A stretch of 64,000 nt of DNA from Gammaproteobacteria bacterium (lineage in GTDB: Bacteria > Pseudomonadota > Gammaproteobacteria > Enterobacterales > Permianibacteraceae). The notes beneath the pieces were generated by a model. That model saw nothing but the letters and a program-made list of their open reading frames with translations. It was not told where the DNA came from and made no database searches. This document shows, piece after piece, positions 24,731 to 36,726 of this stretch; position 1 is the stretch's first letter, and each line of letters begins with the position of its first letter. Location of the stretch: assembly GCA_016182845.1 (NCBI GenBank), contig JACPFT010000012.1, positions 124,001-188,000 on the forward strand, given 5' to 3'. The position numbers were made by a program, and so were the translations under genes.

Positions 24731-25204
24731 TTATCCTTTCTGGCCCGAGTCCGCAAGCGGTTGCAGCCATTGCGGTGCAGCAGAAGCCAGGCCCTGCTCG
24801 TTCAGATCGACCATGGCCAAACAGCCCGTGCCGAAGCTGGCCGAGCCCAGGCTGGGGCACAGCTCCAGCAGCAAGCGCCCCACGAAGGGCATGTGACTGG
24901 CGATCAACAGGCTGGCGCCCGCCTCCAGGCGCAGCTTGTCGGCGAACACCCAGGGCGGATCGTCCGGGGTCATGCCAGACTCGGTCTTGGCGGCCGGCAA
25001 ACCCAGGGTCTGGCAGACCAGGGCCGCCGTTTCTTGGGCACGGGCATAGGGGCTAGCCCAGATCTGGCCGATGCGCTCGCCCCGCCGTTTCAGTTGCTCG
25101 GCGACGTTCAGGACTTCGGCGCGGCCCCGGGCGGTCAGAGCCCGCTCCTCGTCCCGACTAGCGCGCGGCTCGGCTTCCCCATGGCGGAGAATGAACAGGC
25201 GCAT
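24731..25204 (-). CDS. sixA: SixA-type phosphohistidine phosphatase
   Basis: A 157-residue histidine phosphatase with the RHG motif in LFILRHGEAEPRA at the N-terminus, the Arg in WASPYARAQETA and the second His in IASHMPFVGRL. SixA in E. coli removes phosphate from phosphohistidine in HPt domains and the NPr protein. The start ATG shares one base with the TGA of the preceding kinase gene, so it is translationally coupled at the end of the ligA string. Confidence 0.88.
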   Translation of the reverse strand: MRLFILRHGEAEPRASRDEERALTARGRAEVLNVAEQLKRRGERIGQIWASPYARAQETAALVCQTLGLPAAKTESGMTPDDPPWVFADKLRLEAGASLLIASHMPFVGRLLLELCPSLGSASFGTGCLAMVDLNEQGLASAAPQWLQPLADSGQKG

Positions 25205-26238
25205 CAGCCCAGCTCTCCCTGGAGCAGTTCTTTCTGGAACTCCCGCACGGTCGCCAGGTTGTCCCGGTTCATGCGCGGCCCGAACTGGGTCACCAGGCGC
25301 GCCGAAGACAGGCTCGCCAACTGGCCGGCCTTGCCAAAATCCAGGCCCTGGCACAAGGCCGCGAGGAAGGCGGCGGCGAAGAGATCGCCCGCGCCGTTGG
25401 TGTCGATGGCCTTGACCACATGGGGCGCGACCTCCAGCATGCGCTCCCCGTCGAACAGGCGTGCGCCCTTGGGTCCGCAGGTCACGGCGAAGCGGCGGGC
25501 ATGCCGTCGCATGGCCTCGCAGGCCGAGTCCAGGTCTGCCGCGCCGGTGAACACCCTGGCTTCCTCGTCGTTGCAGAACAAGAGATCCACCGGCTCGGCC
25601 ACCAGCTCGGCGAGATTCTGACCGAAGTAGCGGGCCATGGCCGGGTCCGAGAAGGACACCGCCGTCTTCACATCATGCTCGCGGGCCAGGCGCAGGCACT
25701 CCTTGGCCGCCGCGAATGACGTGGGCGCGCTGACCAGATAGCCCTCGACGTAGACGTATTCCGAGGCTTTCAAGGCATCGAGCACGATGTCTTCCGGACC
25801 GATATCGCTGGTGATCCCCAGGAAGGTATTCATGGTCCGGTCGGCATCGGGCGTCACCATGACCAGGCATTTGCCGGTCACGCCGGCCGGCCGGCCGCTG
25901 GCCGCGAGGCAGGAGTCCACGCCGTTGCGGCGCAAGTCCGCGTAATAGAAATCACCGGTCTCGTCGCTGGCCACCTTGCAGGTGTAATAGGATTTGCCGC
26001 CCAGCTGGGCCAGGCCGATCATGGTATTGGCCGCCGAACCGCCGCAAGCGCGGGAATGCTGGGTGCCATGCAGGTGCTTGAGCAACTCCTCCTGGCGCTC
26101 GGCATCGATCAGGGTCATCACCCCCTTCTCCACGCCGTAACGCTCCAGCTCCTCGGCCGTGACCTCCACTTCGATATCCACCAGCGCATTGCCGATGCCG
26201 AACACGTGGTACTGACTGTTCGTTTCAGGCTTATTCAT
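25204..26238 (-). CDS. PfkB-family carbohydrate/nucleoside kinase (adenosine kinase-like)
   Basis: A 344-residue PfkB kinase with the start YHVFGIGNALVDIEVEV, substrate-side GGSAANTMIGLAQLGG, and the ATP/catalytic signature DTNGAGDLFAAAFLAAL, where the Asp of GAGD is the general base. Bacterial proteins of this form are often annotated as adenosine kinase, but inosine/guanosine or sugar specificity is possible and not readable here. The ATG overlaps the upstream GNAT stop by four nt. Confidence 0.87.
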   Translation of the reverse strand: MNKPETNSQYHVFGIGNALVDIEVEVTAEELERYGVEKGVMTLIDAERQEELLKHLHGTQHSRACGGSAANTMIGLAQLGGKSYYTCKVASDETGDFYYADLRRNGVDSCLAASGRPAGVTGKCLVMVTPDADRTMNTFLGITSDIGPEDIVLDALKASEYVYVEGYLVSAPTSFAAAKECLRLAREHDVKTAVSFSDPAMARYFGQNLAELVAEPVDLLFCNDEEARVFTGAADLDSACEAMRRHARRFAVTCGPKGARLFDGERMLEVAPHVVKAIDTNGAGDLFAAAFLAALCQGLDFGKAGQLASLSSARLVTQFGPRMNRDNLATVREFQKELLQGELG

Positions 26239-26716
26239 TGCAACTCCAGCACAAAAGCGAGATCGCAGCGGCAGGTATGCACTCCGCCGCACAGCGGTTT
26301 GAAGCCATGGGCTCGGTAGAGCGCCACGGCCTCCTTCAGATTCGAATGGGTTTCCAGGCTCAAGCGCCGGTAGCCGCGCTGGCGGGCGATGCGAATGGCG
26401 CGCTCCAACAGATAGCGCCCAAGGCCCTGGCCGCGCACGGCGGGCTTCAGGTACATCTTGCGCAGGTCCAAAGTGTCGTCGGCCACCGGCATCAGCCCCG
26501 CCGTGCCGACCAGCTCATCGCCCAGCAGGACCACGACGAACTCGCCCTCGGCATAGGCCTCGGGCGCTCGCGGCAGATCGGCATCGACGCCTTCCGGGTC
26601 GGGGCTCAGGCCATATTCACGCAGTACGCCGTGCACCAGGGCGACGATGGCCGGGGCATCGGCGGCTTCGGCGGGGCGGATCCGTAGATCGCGATAGGTT
26701 TCAAATGGCTGATCCA

Positions 26717-26717
<1 letters not shown>
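26235..26717 (-). CDS. GNAT family N-acetyltransferase
   Basis: A 160-residue acetyltransferase. The acetyl-CoA pyrophosphate loop is in RKMYLKPAVRGQGLGRYLLE (Q/RxxGxG/A), followed by RRLSLETHSNLKEAVALYRAHGF, which matches GNAT motif B. The substrate is unknown; the closest look is of small GNATs acting on amino acids or small molecules. ATG 26717 shares one base with the stop of the HAD gene, and its end overlaps the PfkB kinase start. Confidence 0.86.
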
Positions 26718-29229
<2,512 letters not shown>

Positions 29230-29946
29230 TCAGGCCCGCTGCACCGTCATGCGCCGGCGCGCGAAGTCGCGGATGCGCTCGCGATCGTGCTGCTGAGCCT
29301 GGTGAGTCAGGGTCGAGCGCCCGCCATCCAGGAGAACGCCGTCCAACTCCTGGGCGAGACGCTTGGCGGTGTCCAGCATCAGCTCGTAAACCGCCGCCGG
29401 GTCCTGGGGACCGGGCAGTTGCATGAACAGGGTCAGACCGGGCGTATAAAAGGCATCGAGATTGTCCAGATCGAAGACCCCCGGCTTGACGGCATTGGCC
29501 AGGGAGAACAGCACCGGCCCCTTGCCGCGCGCCTCGCGGTGACGGTGGAAGATCTGCATCTCGCCGTAACGGAAACCTAAGGACAGCAGGGTCTGCAGGA
29601 TGATGGCGCCGTTGAACTGTTCTTCGCCACGGCTCATGACATTGATGACGATGACTTCTTCGGCCGGCTCGGTCTCGCCGATGTCATCCTCCTCGCGGGG
29701 GGCCGGTGCGCCTTCTTCCGCCTCGCCGAACTCGGGTTCGGCACGCACCCGCACTTCGCCCACGCCGTCCAGATCGAAACCGGCCCGATCCCGGCGCAGT
29801 TCTTCTTCCATCGCGGCCAACTCATTGGGCTCCTCGCCCGAACGCCGGCGCGCCTTGAACACGCCATGCGCGACGATGGCGGCAATGAGCAGAATGCCCG
29901 CGAAAATCAAATACGTCTGCAGATCGAGCTTGGCGAGGAAATCCAT
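29230..29946 (-). CDS. zipA: Cell division protein ZipA
   Basis: A 238-residue protein with an N-terminal membrane anchor (LQTYLIFAGILLIAAIVAHGVF), a charged, Pro/Glu-rich linker, and a C-terminal FtsZ-binding domain (FNGAIILQTLLSLGFRYGEM, FDLDNLDAFYTPGLTLFMQLP). ZipA tethers FtsZ to the membrane early in divisome assembly. It is diagnostic for Gammaproteobacteria. The linker is short compared with E. coli ZipA. ATG 29946 has GGAG six nt upstream. It lies between smc and ligA. Confidence 0.95.
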   Translation of the reverse strand: MDFLAKLDLQTYLIFAGILLIAAIVAHGVFKARRRSGEEPNELAAMEEELRRDRAGFDLDGVGEVRVRAEPEFGEAEEGAPAPREEDDIGETEPAEEVIVINVMSRGEEQFNGAIILQTLLSLGFRYGEMQIFHRHREARGKGPVLFSLANAVKPGVFDLDNLDAFYTPGLTLFMQLPGPQDPAAVYELMLDTAKRLAQELDGVLLDGGRSTLTHQAQQHDRERIRDFARRRMTVQRA

Positions 29947-30010
29947 AGGCAACTCCAAAAAACCTTCTTATTGCGCCAGGAGGCGGACCGAATCCGCAAC
30001 TGCTCAAAAC

Positions 30011-30112
30011 AACCGTTCGTCCCGAGTAGCCCGGCTTGTCGGGCGTGTCGAAGGATGGACGGCCGGGAGTGCTTCGATACGCGCCCCTCGGGCGCTACTC
30101 GGCACGAGCGGA
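30011..30112. repeat. Dispersed repeat family A, copy 4 (paired)
   Basis: Two mirror units in the 173-nt gap between smc and zipA: AACCGTTCGTCCCGAGTAG with a CCCG/CGGG hairpin and GTGTCGAAGGA, then CTTCGATACGCGCCCC ... CTACTCGGCACGAGCGG. It might limit read-through from smc into zipA. Confidence 0.8.
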
Positions 30113-30119
30113 GATGTGG

Positions 30120-33100
30120 TCAGGCATTGGCCAGGGCCGCCGCCTCTTCCACATCCACGGCCACCAGGCGCGACACGCCCGGTTCCTGCATGGTCACGCC
30201 CGACAGGTGCGTGGCCATCTCCATGGCGACTTTGTTGTGCGTAATGTAAATGAATTGGACCTTTTCCGACATCTCCTTGACGAGACGGCAGAAGCGCCCG
30301 ACGTTGGCGTCGTCCAGGGGCGCGTCCACCTCGTCCAGCATGCAAAATGGCGCCGGATTGAGCTGGAAGATGGAGAACACCATGGCCACGGCGGTCAGGG
30401 CCTTCTCGCCGCCGGAAAGCAGGTGAATGGTGCTGTTCCGCTTGCCCGGCGGGCGCGCCATGATGGTCACGCCGGTTTCCAGCAGATCTTCCTCGGTCAG
30501 TTCCAGGTAGGCATGGCCGCCGCCGAAGACCTTCGGGAAAAGGTCCTGCAAGCCCTTGTTCACCAAGTCGAAAGTCTCCCTGAACTTGGTTCTGGTCTCC
30601 TTGTCGATCTTGCGGATCGCGTCTTCCAGGGTGTCCAGGGCCTTGACCAGGTCCTCGTTCTGGGCGTCCAGATAGGTCTTGCGCTCGGACTGGGAGTCGT
30701 ATTCCTCGATGGCCGCCAGGTTGATGGCGCCCAGGCGGCCCACGGAGGCATCGAGCTTGGCGATGCGCTCCTCCCACTCCTTCTCGTTGGCGCCCTCGGG
30801 CAGGCCGACGCGCACCGCGTCTAGCTGGTGCTCGCCCTCGGCCAGCTGCTCCAATAGGGTCGTGCGCCGCACCTGTTGACCCTGGCATTCCAGGCGTACC
30901 GATTCGAGGCGCGAGCGCACGGCCTGGGCATTCTGCTCCGCGCTGAGGCGCAGCTTATCGTGGCTGCGCAGGGCTTGCTCCACCTGATCCAGGCGCTCGC
31001 GCGCGGCGGAGAGCTCGGTCTCCACCTCGATGCGCTTCTTGAGGGCGGCTTCCAGCTCTTCCTGCAACTCGATTAACGGGCCCTCACCCTCTTCCAGCTG
31101 GGCCTTGAGGGTCTCCATGCGCTCGTCGACGCCGCGGATCTGGGCCTGCATGCGCTCGAAGCTGGCCTTGGCCGAGGTCAGGCCGGTGCGCAGGGACTCG
31201 ATGCGCAGGGCCAGCTTGTGACTGACTTCGCGCTCGTCCCGGGCCCGGGCACGGATGTGGTCAAGATTGGCGCGCAGCTCGTCACGGCGGCGCGACAGGA
31301 GTTCGCGCTGTTCCACGTCGCCGGCCATGTGCTCCAGGAGCTCTTCCAGGGTCGCCCGGGCCTCGGCCAGAGTTTCCTGCTCCTCGCGCACTTGCTCCCG
31401 CGCCTCGGCGAGCTCGCCGTTCAGGCGCTCGACCCGCGCCTTCATCTGTTCGATGCGAGTCTGCTTGGCGGAGACCTGGGCCTTCAGATCGGCGAAGCGC
31501 CGGTTCCTGCCCTGGTTGTCGCGCTGCAGCTGCTCGCGCTGCTGTTCCAGGCCGCGCAGCTCGGCGCGCGCCGCCTCGCGCTGGGCCTCCAGCTCGGCCA
31601 GGGTCGCTTCCTTCTCGGCCAGCTCCGCGTGGATCTGCTTGAGTTCGGCCTCGCGTTCCAAGAGGCCGGTCTTGGCATCCTGATCGCGCACGACGCGCAG
31701 CCACTGGGCGCCCAGCCAGATGCCGTCGCGGGTCACCACCGACTCATGGGCAGCCAGACGCGGGCGCAGTGCCAAGGCTTGATCCAGGCCTTCGACGGCA
31801 TAGACGCCGGCGAGCAGGCCGGACAAGGAGAAATCCGCCTGTACCTTGTCGCTGAGCGGCGTCGCCAGGCTACCGGTGGTCGCTGTAGCTTGTGCTTTTA
31901 GATCAAATGCCGCGAATGAGGCCTTGGGCAGGCTGTCCAGTAGGGCCGCGACGCTGTCCATGCCCTCCAGGCACACGGCTTCCAGGTGCTGACCCAGGAC
32001 CACTTCCACGGCCCGGCCCCAGCCCTCGGCGACGCTGAGGCCCTGGGCCAGGCGCGGCAGCTCGTGCAGGTTCTGGCCCTTCAACCAGTGAAGGAGCGCG
32101 CCGGACTGCTTGCCCAGGGCGGCCTGCTGCAAGGCCTCCAGGGAAGCGCGCCGGCCGGCGAGTTTCTGCACCTCGCCGCGCAGGCTGTCGATGCGCTGGG
32201 AGAGCTGGTTGCCGGCGCCGCGCGCGCCGTCGATGCGTTCGGCGACTTCGGCCATGCTCCCTTGCGCGGTTTCCACCGCCAGCTCGGCCTCGGCCAGTTG
32301 CTCCAAGAGCTCTTCGATAGCCTCGGCTTCCGGATTGGCGGCCAGGCCGGCCTGCTCGTCAGCGAGCCGCCGGATGCGCTCGTCCTGGCGGGCCAGCAAG
32401 GTCTCGGCATGCTGGATGCGCGTGCGCTCCACCTCGGCACGGCGGGTGTTTTGGCTGGATAGCTGGTTAAACTGGTCCCATTCGCCCTGCCAGGCGGCCA
32501 TGGACTGCTCGGCATCGGTCAGGTGATGCCCGGACTCGGAGCCGCTGGCCTGGGCCAGCTCGTATTCCGGCTCGGCTTCGGCCAGTTCCAGGGACAGCTC
32601 CTCGATGCGCGCCTGGTCGGATTCCAGATGCTCCAAGGCCTGGCGGCGGTTGCCTTCGGCCTGGGCGAAGTCGTCGGCCAGCTGGCGCTTGCGCTCGCGG
32701 GTGTGCTTGATGGTCTGTTCCAGGCGCGCAATCTCGGCGCCTATGCCGTAGAAACGGCCCTGAACGGCATTGAACTGGTCGGAGTAATCGAGGTGCTGCT
32801 CGCGGGCCTGCTCGCTCTCGGCCTCGACGCGGCGCTGCTCGGCCACCTGGGCCTCGAATTCGGTCTCTAGGCGGCCGATCTGCTGTTCCAGATCCTGGAT
32901 CTTGCCGTCCACCGTGCCCCAGCGCAGGGCGGTGAGCTGGGCCTTGAGCTCGCGCTCCTCGGCCTTCAGCTCCTTGTACTTGGCGGCGGCCTGGGCCTGG
33001 CGCTGCAAATGGGCGAGCTGCTTGCCTAGCTCTTCGCGCAGATCGCCCAGGCGGTCCAGGTTCTCGCGGGTGTGCTGTATGCGATTCTCGGTCTCGCGGC

Positions 33101-33629
33101 GGCGCTCCTTGTACTTGGAGATGCCGGCGGCTTCCTCGATGAAGATGCGCAATTCCTGGGGCTTGGACTCGATGAAGCGCGAGATCATGCCCTGTTCGAT
33201 GATGGCATAACTGCGCGGCCCGAGGCCGGTCCCCAGAAAGATGTCGGTGATGTCCTTGCGCCGGCAGCGCGTGCCGTTCAGGAAGTAATGGCTCTGGGCA
33301 TCGCGGGTCACCAGGCGCTTCAGCGAGATTTCGTTGTAATTGGCATACTCGCCACCCAGGCCGCCGTCCGAGTTGTCGAAAACCAGCTCCACCGAGGCCT
33401 GGCCCACCGGCTTGCGCGCCGTGGAGCCGTTGAAGATGACGTCGGTCATGGAGTCGCCGCGCAGGTTCTTGGCGGAGGACTCGCCCATCACCCAGCGCAC
33501 GGCATCGATGACATTGGACTTGCCGCAGCCGTTGGGTCCGACAATGGCGGTAAGCGCCCCAGGAAACGGCACCGTCGTCGGGTCGACGAAGGACTTGAAG
33601 CCAGCCAGCTTGATCTGTTTGAGACGCAT
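30120..33629 (-). CDS. smc: Chromosome segregation protein SMC
   Basis: A 1169-residue SMC ATPase. Walker A is GPNGCGKSNVIDAVRWVMGE, followed by two long coiled coils separated by the hinge (about residues 505-660), then the ABC signature LLSGGEKALTAVAM and Walker B FCMLDEVDAPLDDANV. As a dimer with ScpAB it compacts and segregates chromosomes. The organism therefore uses SMC rather than MukB, unlike E. coli. It heads the smc-zipA-ligA string on the minus strand and is divergent from cysZ. Confidence 0.97.
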   Translation of the reverse strand: MRLKQIKLAGFKSFVDPTTVPFPGALTAIVGPNGCGKSNVIDAVRWVMGESSAKNLRGDSMTDVIFNGSTARKPVGQASVELVFDNSDGGLGGEYANYNEISLKRLVTRDAQSHYFLNGTRCRRKDITDIFLGTGLGPRSYAIIEQGMISRFIESKPQELRIFIEEAAGISKYKERRRETENRIQHTRENLDRLGDLREELGKQLAHLQRQAQAAAKYKELKAEERELKAQLTALRWGTVDGKIQDLEQQIGRLETEFEAQVAEQRRVEAESEQAREQHLDYSDQFNAVQGRFYGIGAEIARLEQTIKHTRERKRQLADDFAQAEGNRRQALEHLESDQARIEELSLELAEAEPEYELAQASGSESGHHLTDAEQSMAAWQGEWDQFNQLSSQNTRRAEVERTRIQHAETLLARQDERIRRLADEQAGLAANPEAEAIEELLEQLAEAELAVETAQGSMAEVAERIDGARGAGNQLSQRIDSLRGEVQKLAGRRASLEALQQAALGKQSGALLHWLKGQNLHELPRLAQGLSVAEGWGRAVEVVLGQHLEAVCLEGMDSVAALLDSLPKASFAAFDLKAQATATTGSLATPLSDKVQADFSLSGLLAGVYAVEGLDQALALRPRLAAHESVVTRDGIWLGAQWLRVVRDQDAKTGLLEREAELKQIHAELAEKEATLAELEAQREAARAELRGLEQQREQLQRDNQGRNRRFADLKAQVSAKQTRIEQMKARVERLNGELAEAREQVREEQETLAEARATLEELLEHMAGDVEQRELLSRRRDELRANLDHIRARARDEREVSHKLALRIESLRTGLTSAKASFERMQAQIRGVDERMETLKAQLEEGEGPLIELQEELEAALKKRIEVETELSAARERLDQVEQALRSHDKLRLSAEQNAQAVRSRLESVRLECQGQQVRRTTLLEQLAEGEHQLDAVRVGLPEGANEKEWEERIAKLDASVGRLGAINLAAIEEYDSQSERKTYLDAQNEDLVKALDTLEDAIRKIDKETRTKFRETFDLVNKGLQDLFPKVFGGGHAYLELTEEDLLETGVTIMARPPGKRNSTIHLLSGGEKALTAVAMVFSIFQLNPAPFCMLDEVDAPLDDANVGRFCRLVKEMSEKVQFIYITHNKVAMEMATHLSGVTMQEPGVSRLVAVDVEEAAALANA

Positions 33630-33712
33630 TCTTTCTTACAAAGGCGGAGGGGCACGGACGAAGGCCGGTAGTGTAATGTATGCCTTGATCAAACGCACCC
33701 CAAGGGCCTTTT

Positions 33713-34453
33713 ATGATTCGAGACGGACGCCAGAGTGGTCATTATTTGAGCAAGGGCTGGTCCCTGGTGAGCCAGCCGGGCCTGCGCCGCTTCGTATTCC
33801 TGCCGCTGGCCATCAACTTCCTGTGCTTCGGTCTGGGCTTCTGGTGGCTGTTCGTCCGCTTCGGCGAGTTCCTGGACTGGTCGCGGGACCAGATCCCGGA
33901 CTGGGCCGTGAACCTGATGGATGCCCTGTCCTGGCTGATCTGGCCCTTGTTCGTGCTCAGCGTGCTTCTGCTGGGCAGCTATTTCTTCGGCGTGGTCGCC
34001 AACTGGCTGGCCGCCCCTTTCAACGGCCTCTTGGCCGAGGCGGTGGAAGAACACCTGACCGGCCAGAAGCCGCCGCCGGAGTTCATGCACCGCATGATCC
34101 TGCGCACCTTCGGGCGCGAATGGCTCAAGCTCAAGTACTACTTGCCCAAGGCCATCGGCATGCTCCTGCTCTGGCTAATGACCTTCTATATCCCCTTGTT
34201 GAACCTCGTCATGCCGGTGCTGTGGTTCCTGTTCACGGCCTGGATGATGGGCATGCAGTACCTCGACTACCCTATGGACAACCACCAACGCCCCTTCCCC
34301 AGCATGCTTCAGGCCCTGCGCCAAAAGCGCGGCATGGTCTTGAGCTTCGGTAGCCTGGTGGCCTTGATCGGCATGGTGCCCCTGCTCAATATCTTCGTCA
34401 TGCCCGTGGCCGTGGCCGGCGCGACCGCCATGTGGGTGGAGGAGTTCAAATAA
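33713..34453 (+). CDS. cysZ: Sulfate transporter CysZ
   Basis: A 246-residue membrane protein with about four to six hydrophobic segments and typical CysZ sequence (AAPFNGLLAEAVEEHLTG; AWMMGMQYLDYPMDNH; FGSLVALIGMVPLLNIFVMP). CysZ imports sulfate for cysteine synthesis. In E. coli it also neighbours zipA and ligA, so this location supports the call. It is divergent from smc across 83 nt. Confidence 0.93.
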   Translation: MIRDGRQSGHYLSKGWSLVSQPGLRRFVFLPLAINFLCFGLGFWWLFVRFGEFLDWSRDQIPDWAVNLMDALSWLIWPLFVLSVLLLGSYFFGVVANWLAAPFNGLLAEAVEEHLTGQKPPPEFMHRMILRTFGREWLKLKYYLPKAIGMLLLWLMTFYIPLLNLVMPVLWFLFTAWMMGMQYLDYPMDNHQRPFPSMLQALRQKRGMVLSFGSLVALIGMVPLLNIFVMPVAVAGATAMWVEEFK

Positions 34454-34531
34454 GCCCGGCCGCATTTCTCGTAGCCAAGCGCGGGAACATGGCTTAAGCT
34501 CCGGAAAATAATAATAATCCTGAGACCACGA

Positions 34532-36616
34532 GTGGTTCATCGTCGCTCTCTATCCCATAAGCTGCTAGGCACCGTCCTGCTCAGCGTCGTGCTGGCCGGC
34601 CTGGTGCTGTGCAGCGTGCAAATCCTGCTCTGCTATCGAGATCACGCGCGGGATATCGACGCCAATGCCGCCCTGCTCCTGGATACGGTCCAGGAACCGG
34701 CACGCCGAGCCGTGTACGAGCTCAACCGGATCTCGGCGACGGAAGTCGTCGAGGGCCTGATGACTAGCGAGCACGTCCTCTATGCCGAGCTGCGCCTGGA
34801 CGATCAAAGCATCCTGGCCAGCGGCAGCCAGGTCACGCCGCCGCCTACCAAGAACCGTTTGCCGCAAACCGGCTTCTTCGGCGAAGCCCGCCGTTACAGC
34901 CGCGCCCTGCCCGCCCCGCAGAGCGACGGCCGCCCCCAGGGCTGGCTGAACATCACCGTCAGCACAGAACAAGAGGCCGCCCACTTCCTCGACGAGGCCC
35001 TGGGCACGCTGGCCCTGGCCGGCTTGAGCATTGCCCTGATCGGCGGCTTCCTGTTCCTGGCCTTCCGCCAGATGCTCACCAGCCCGCTCAAGCACGTGGT
35101 CCAGTCCCTGGCCGCCATCAACCCGGGCGAACCCAATCGCCACACCATCCCCCATCTCCCGGGCCACGAGGAAGATGAGCTAGGCCTGTGCGTCAGCACG
35201 ACCAATAACCTGTTGCGCCTGATGGACGAAAATCAGCGCATGCGCAAGCAGGCCGAGGACCATGTGTCGCGCCTGAATCACTACGACCTGCTGACCAATT
35301 TACCCAACCGCCGCTATTTGCAGGAACGCCTGGAAATCGCCATGCGCAATGCCTCGCGCAACCATAATCTGACGGCGCTGCTGTACTGCAATCTCGACGA
35401 TTTCGGCATCATCAACGAGAAATACGGCTATCAATTCGGCGACCAGCTGCTGATCGCCGTGTCCAAGCGCCTGCAACACCGTTTCGACGCGGCCAATCTC
35501 ATCGCCCGCGCCGGCGGCGATCAATTCGCCATTCTCTACGAAGACATCGCGGCGCCCTACGAGGCCATGACCCTCGCCCAGATCATGCTGGAATTCCTGG
35601 CCCAGCCCTTCCTCCTTGCAGGGAAGCAGGTGCAGTTGCATGGCTCCATCGGCATAGCCATCTATCCCCAGGACGGCCGCAGCCCGGAACAACTGGTGCA
35701 AAATGCCGAGAAAGCCATGCTGCGCGCCAAGACCGAGGGACGCAGCCAGTACCAGTATTACGATGCGCGCTCGGACGCCAGCATGCGCGAGCGCAAGGCC
35801 CTGGAAAACGAGCTGCGCCTGGCCTTGCAGCGCAACCAGCTGAGCGTCGTCTACCAGCCCCTGGTGGAATTGCATTCGGGGCGCGTCATCGGTGCCGAAG
35901 CCCTGCTGCGCTGGAATCATCCAGACCGGGGCCTCATTTCGCCGGACCGGTTCATTCCCATCGCGGAGAGTTCGCAGCTTATCGTGCCCATCGGCGCCTG
36001 GGTCTTGCAAACGGCCTGCGAACAGGCACGGCGCTGGCACGAACAAGGCCATGAGCTGAAAATCGCCGTCAATTTGTCCGCCATCCAGCTGAAACAGCAA
36101 AACCTGCTCACCATCATCAGCAATGTCCTGCACCAGACCCAGCTGGAGGCCCGCTTCCTTGAGCTTGAAATCACCGAAACGGCCATTTTGCAGGAGGCGG
36201 AAACCGCCATCGTCCTGCTGGAACGCTTGAGAACCCTGGGCGTATCCCTGGCGCTGGACGATTTCGGCACGGGCTATTCCTCGCTCAGCTACCTAAAGCG
36301 CCTGCCCATCACCAAGGTGAAAATCGATCGGGAATTCATTCAGGATCTGGAAACCGACACCAACAACACCTGTATCGTCCAGGCGATTATTTCCCTGTGC
36401 CGGAACATGCGCCTGACCGTGCTTGCCGAAGGCGTCGAACACACACACATCCAAGAGTATCTGCAACATCACGGCTGCCACCAGGCGCAAGGCTTCTACT
36501 ACAGCAAGCCTTTGGATGCGGACGCGTTCTTGCTGCATATGCAAACGCGCAACGAAAGCCTCGGTAGAACTTTGGGACACGTCCAGGAACGGCGCGAGAT
36601 CGACCAGCACGGCTAA
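34532..36616 (+). CDS. GGDEF/EAL protein with degenerate GGDEF (probable c-di-GMP phosphodiesterase)
   Basis: A 694-residue membrane protein. A first membrane segment (LLGTVLLSVVLAGLVLC) and a second near residue 165 enclose a periplasmic sensor region of about 130 residues, followed by HAMP-like sequence. The GGDEF domain carries AGGDQF in place of GG(D/E)EF, so cyclase activity is doubtful. The EAL domain is intact by eye: EALLRW, NLSAIQL, LEITETA, LDDFGTGYSSLSYLKRLP, KIDREF and LAEGVE. The likely net activity is c-di-GMP hydrolysis with GTP-regulated input. The start is GTG 34532. It lies near a PilZ gene at 38150. Confidence 0.88.
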   Translation: MVHRRSLSHKLLGTVLLSVVLAGLVLCSVQILLCYRDHARDIDANAALLLDTVQEPARRAVYELNRISATEVVEGLMTSEHVLYAELRLDDQSILASGSQVTPPPTKNRLPQTGFFGEARRYSRALPAPQSDGRPQGWLNITVSTEQEAAHFLDEALGTLALAGLSIALIGGFLFLAFRQMLTSPLKHVVQSLAAINPGEPNRHTIPHLPGHEEDELGLCVSTTNNLLRLMDENQRMRKQAEDHVSRLNHYDLLTNLPNRRYLQERLEIAMRNASRNHNLTALLYCNLDDFGIINEKYGYQFGDQLLIAVSKRLQHRFDAANLIARAGGDQFAILYEDIAAPYEAMTLAQIMLEFLAQPFLLAGKQVQLHGSIGIAIYPQDGRSPEQLVQNAEKAMLRAKTEGRSQYQYYDARSDASMRERKALENELRLALQRNQLSVVYQPLVELHSGRVIGAEALLRWNHPDRGLISPDRFIPIAESSQLIVPIGAWVLQTACEQARRWHEQGHELKIAVNLSAIQLKQQNLLTIISNVLHQTQLEARFLELEITETAILQEAETAIVLLERLRTLGVSLALDDFGTGYSSLSYLKRLPITKVKIDREFIQDLETDTNNTCIVQAIISLCRNMRLTVLAEGVEHTHIQEYLQHHGCHQAQGFYYSKPLDADAFLLHMQTRNESLGRTLGHVQERREIDQHG

Positions 36617-36726
36617 GGTCCACCACGCGTCTGAACTCGTTCTGAAAATGTATTCAAGATCGTAATTTGGGAATAGTGGGCAAGGTAACAGCGAGGCTCA
36701 TCCTTCAGCGAGGCTCTGAACAGTTT

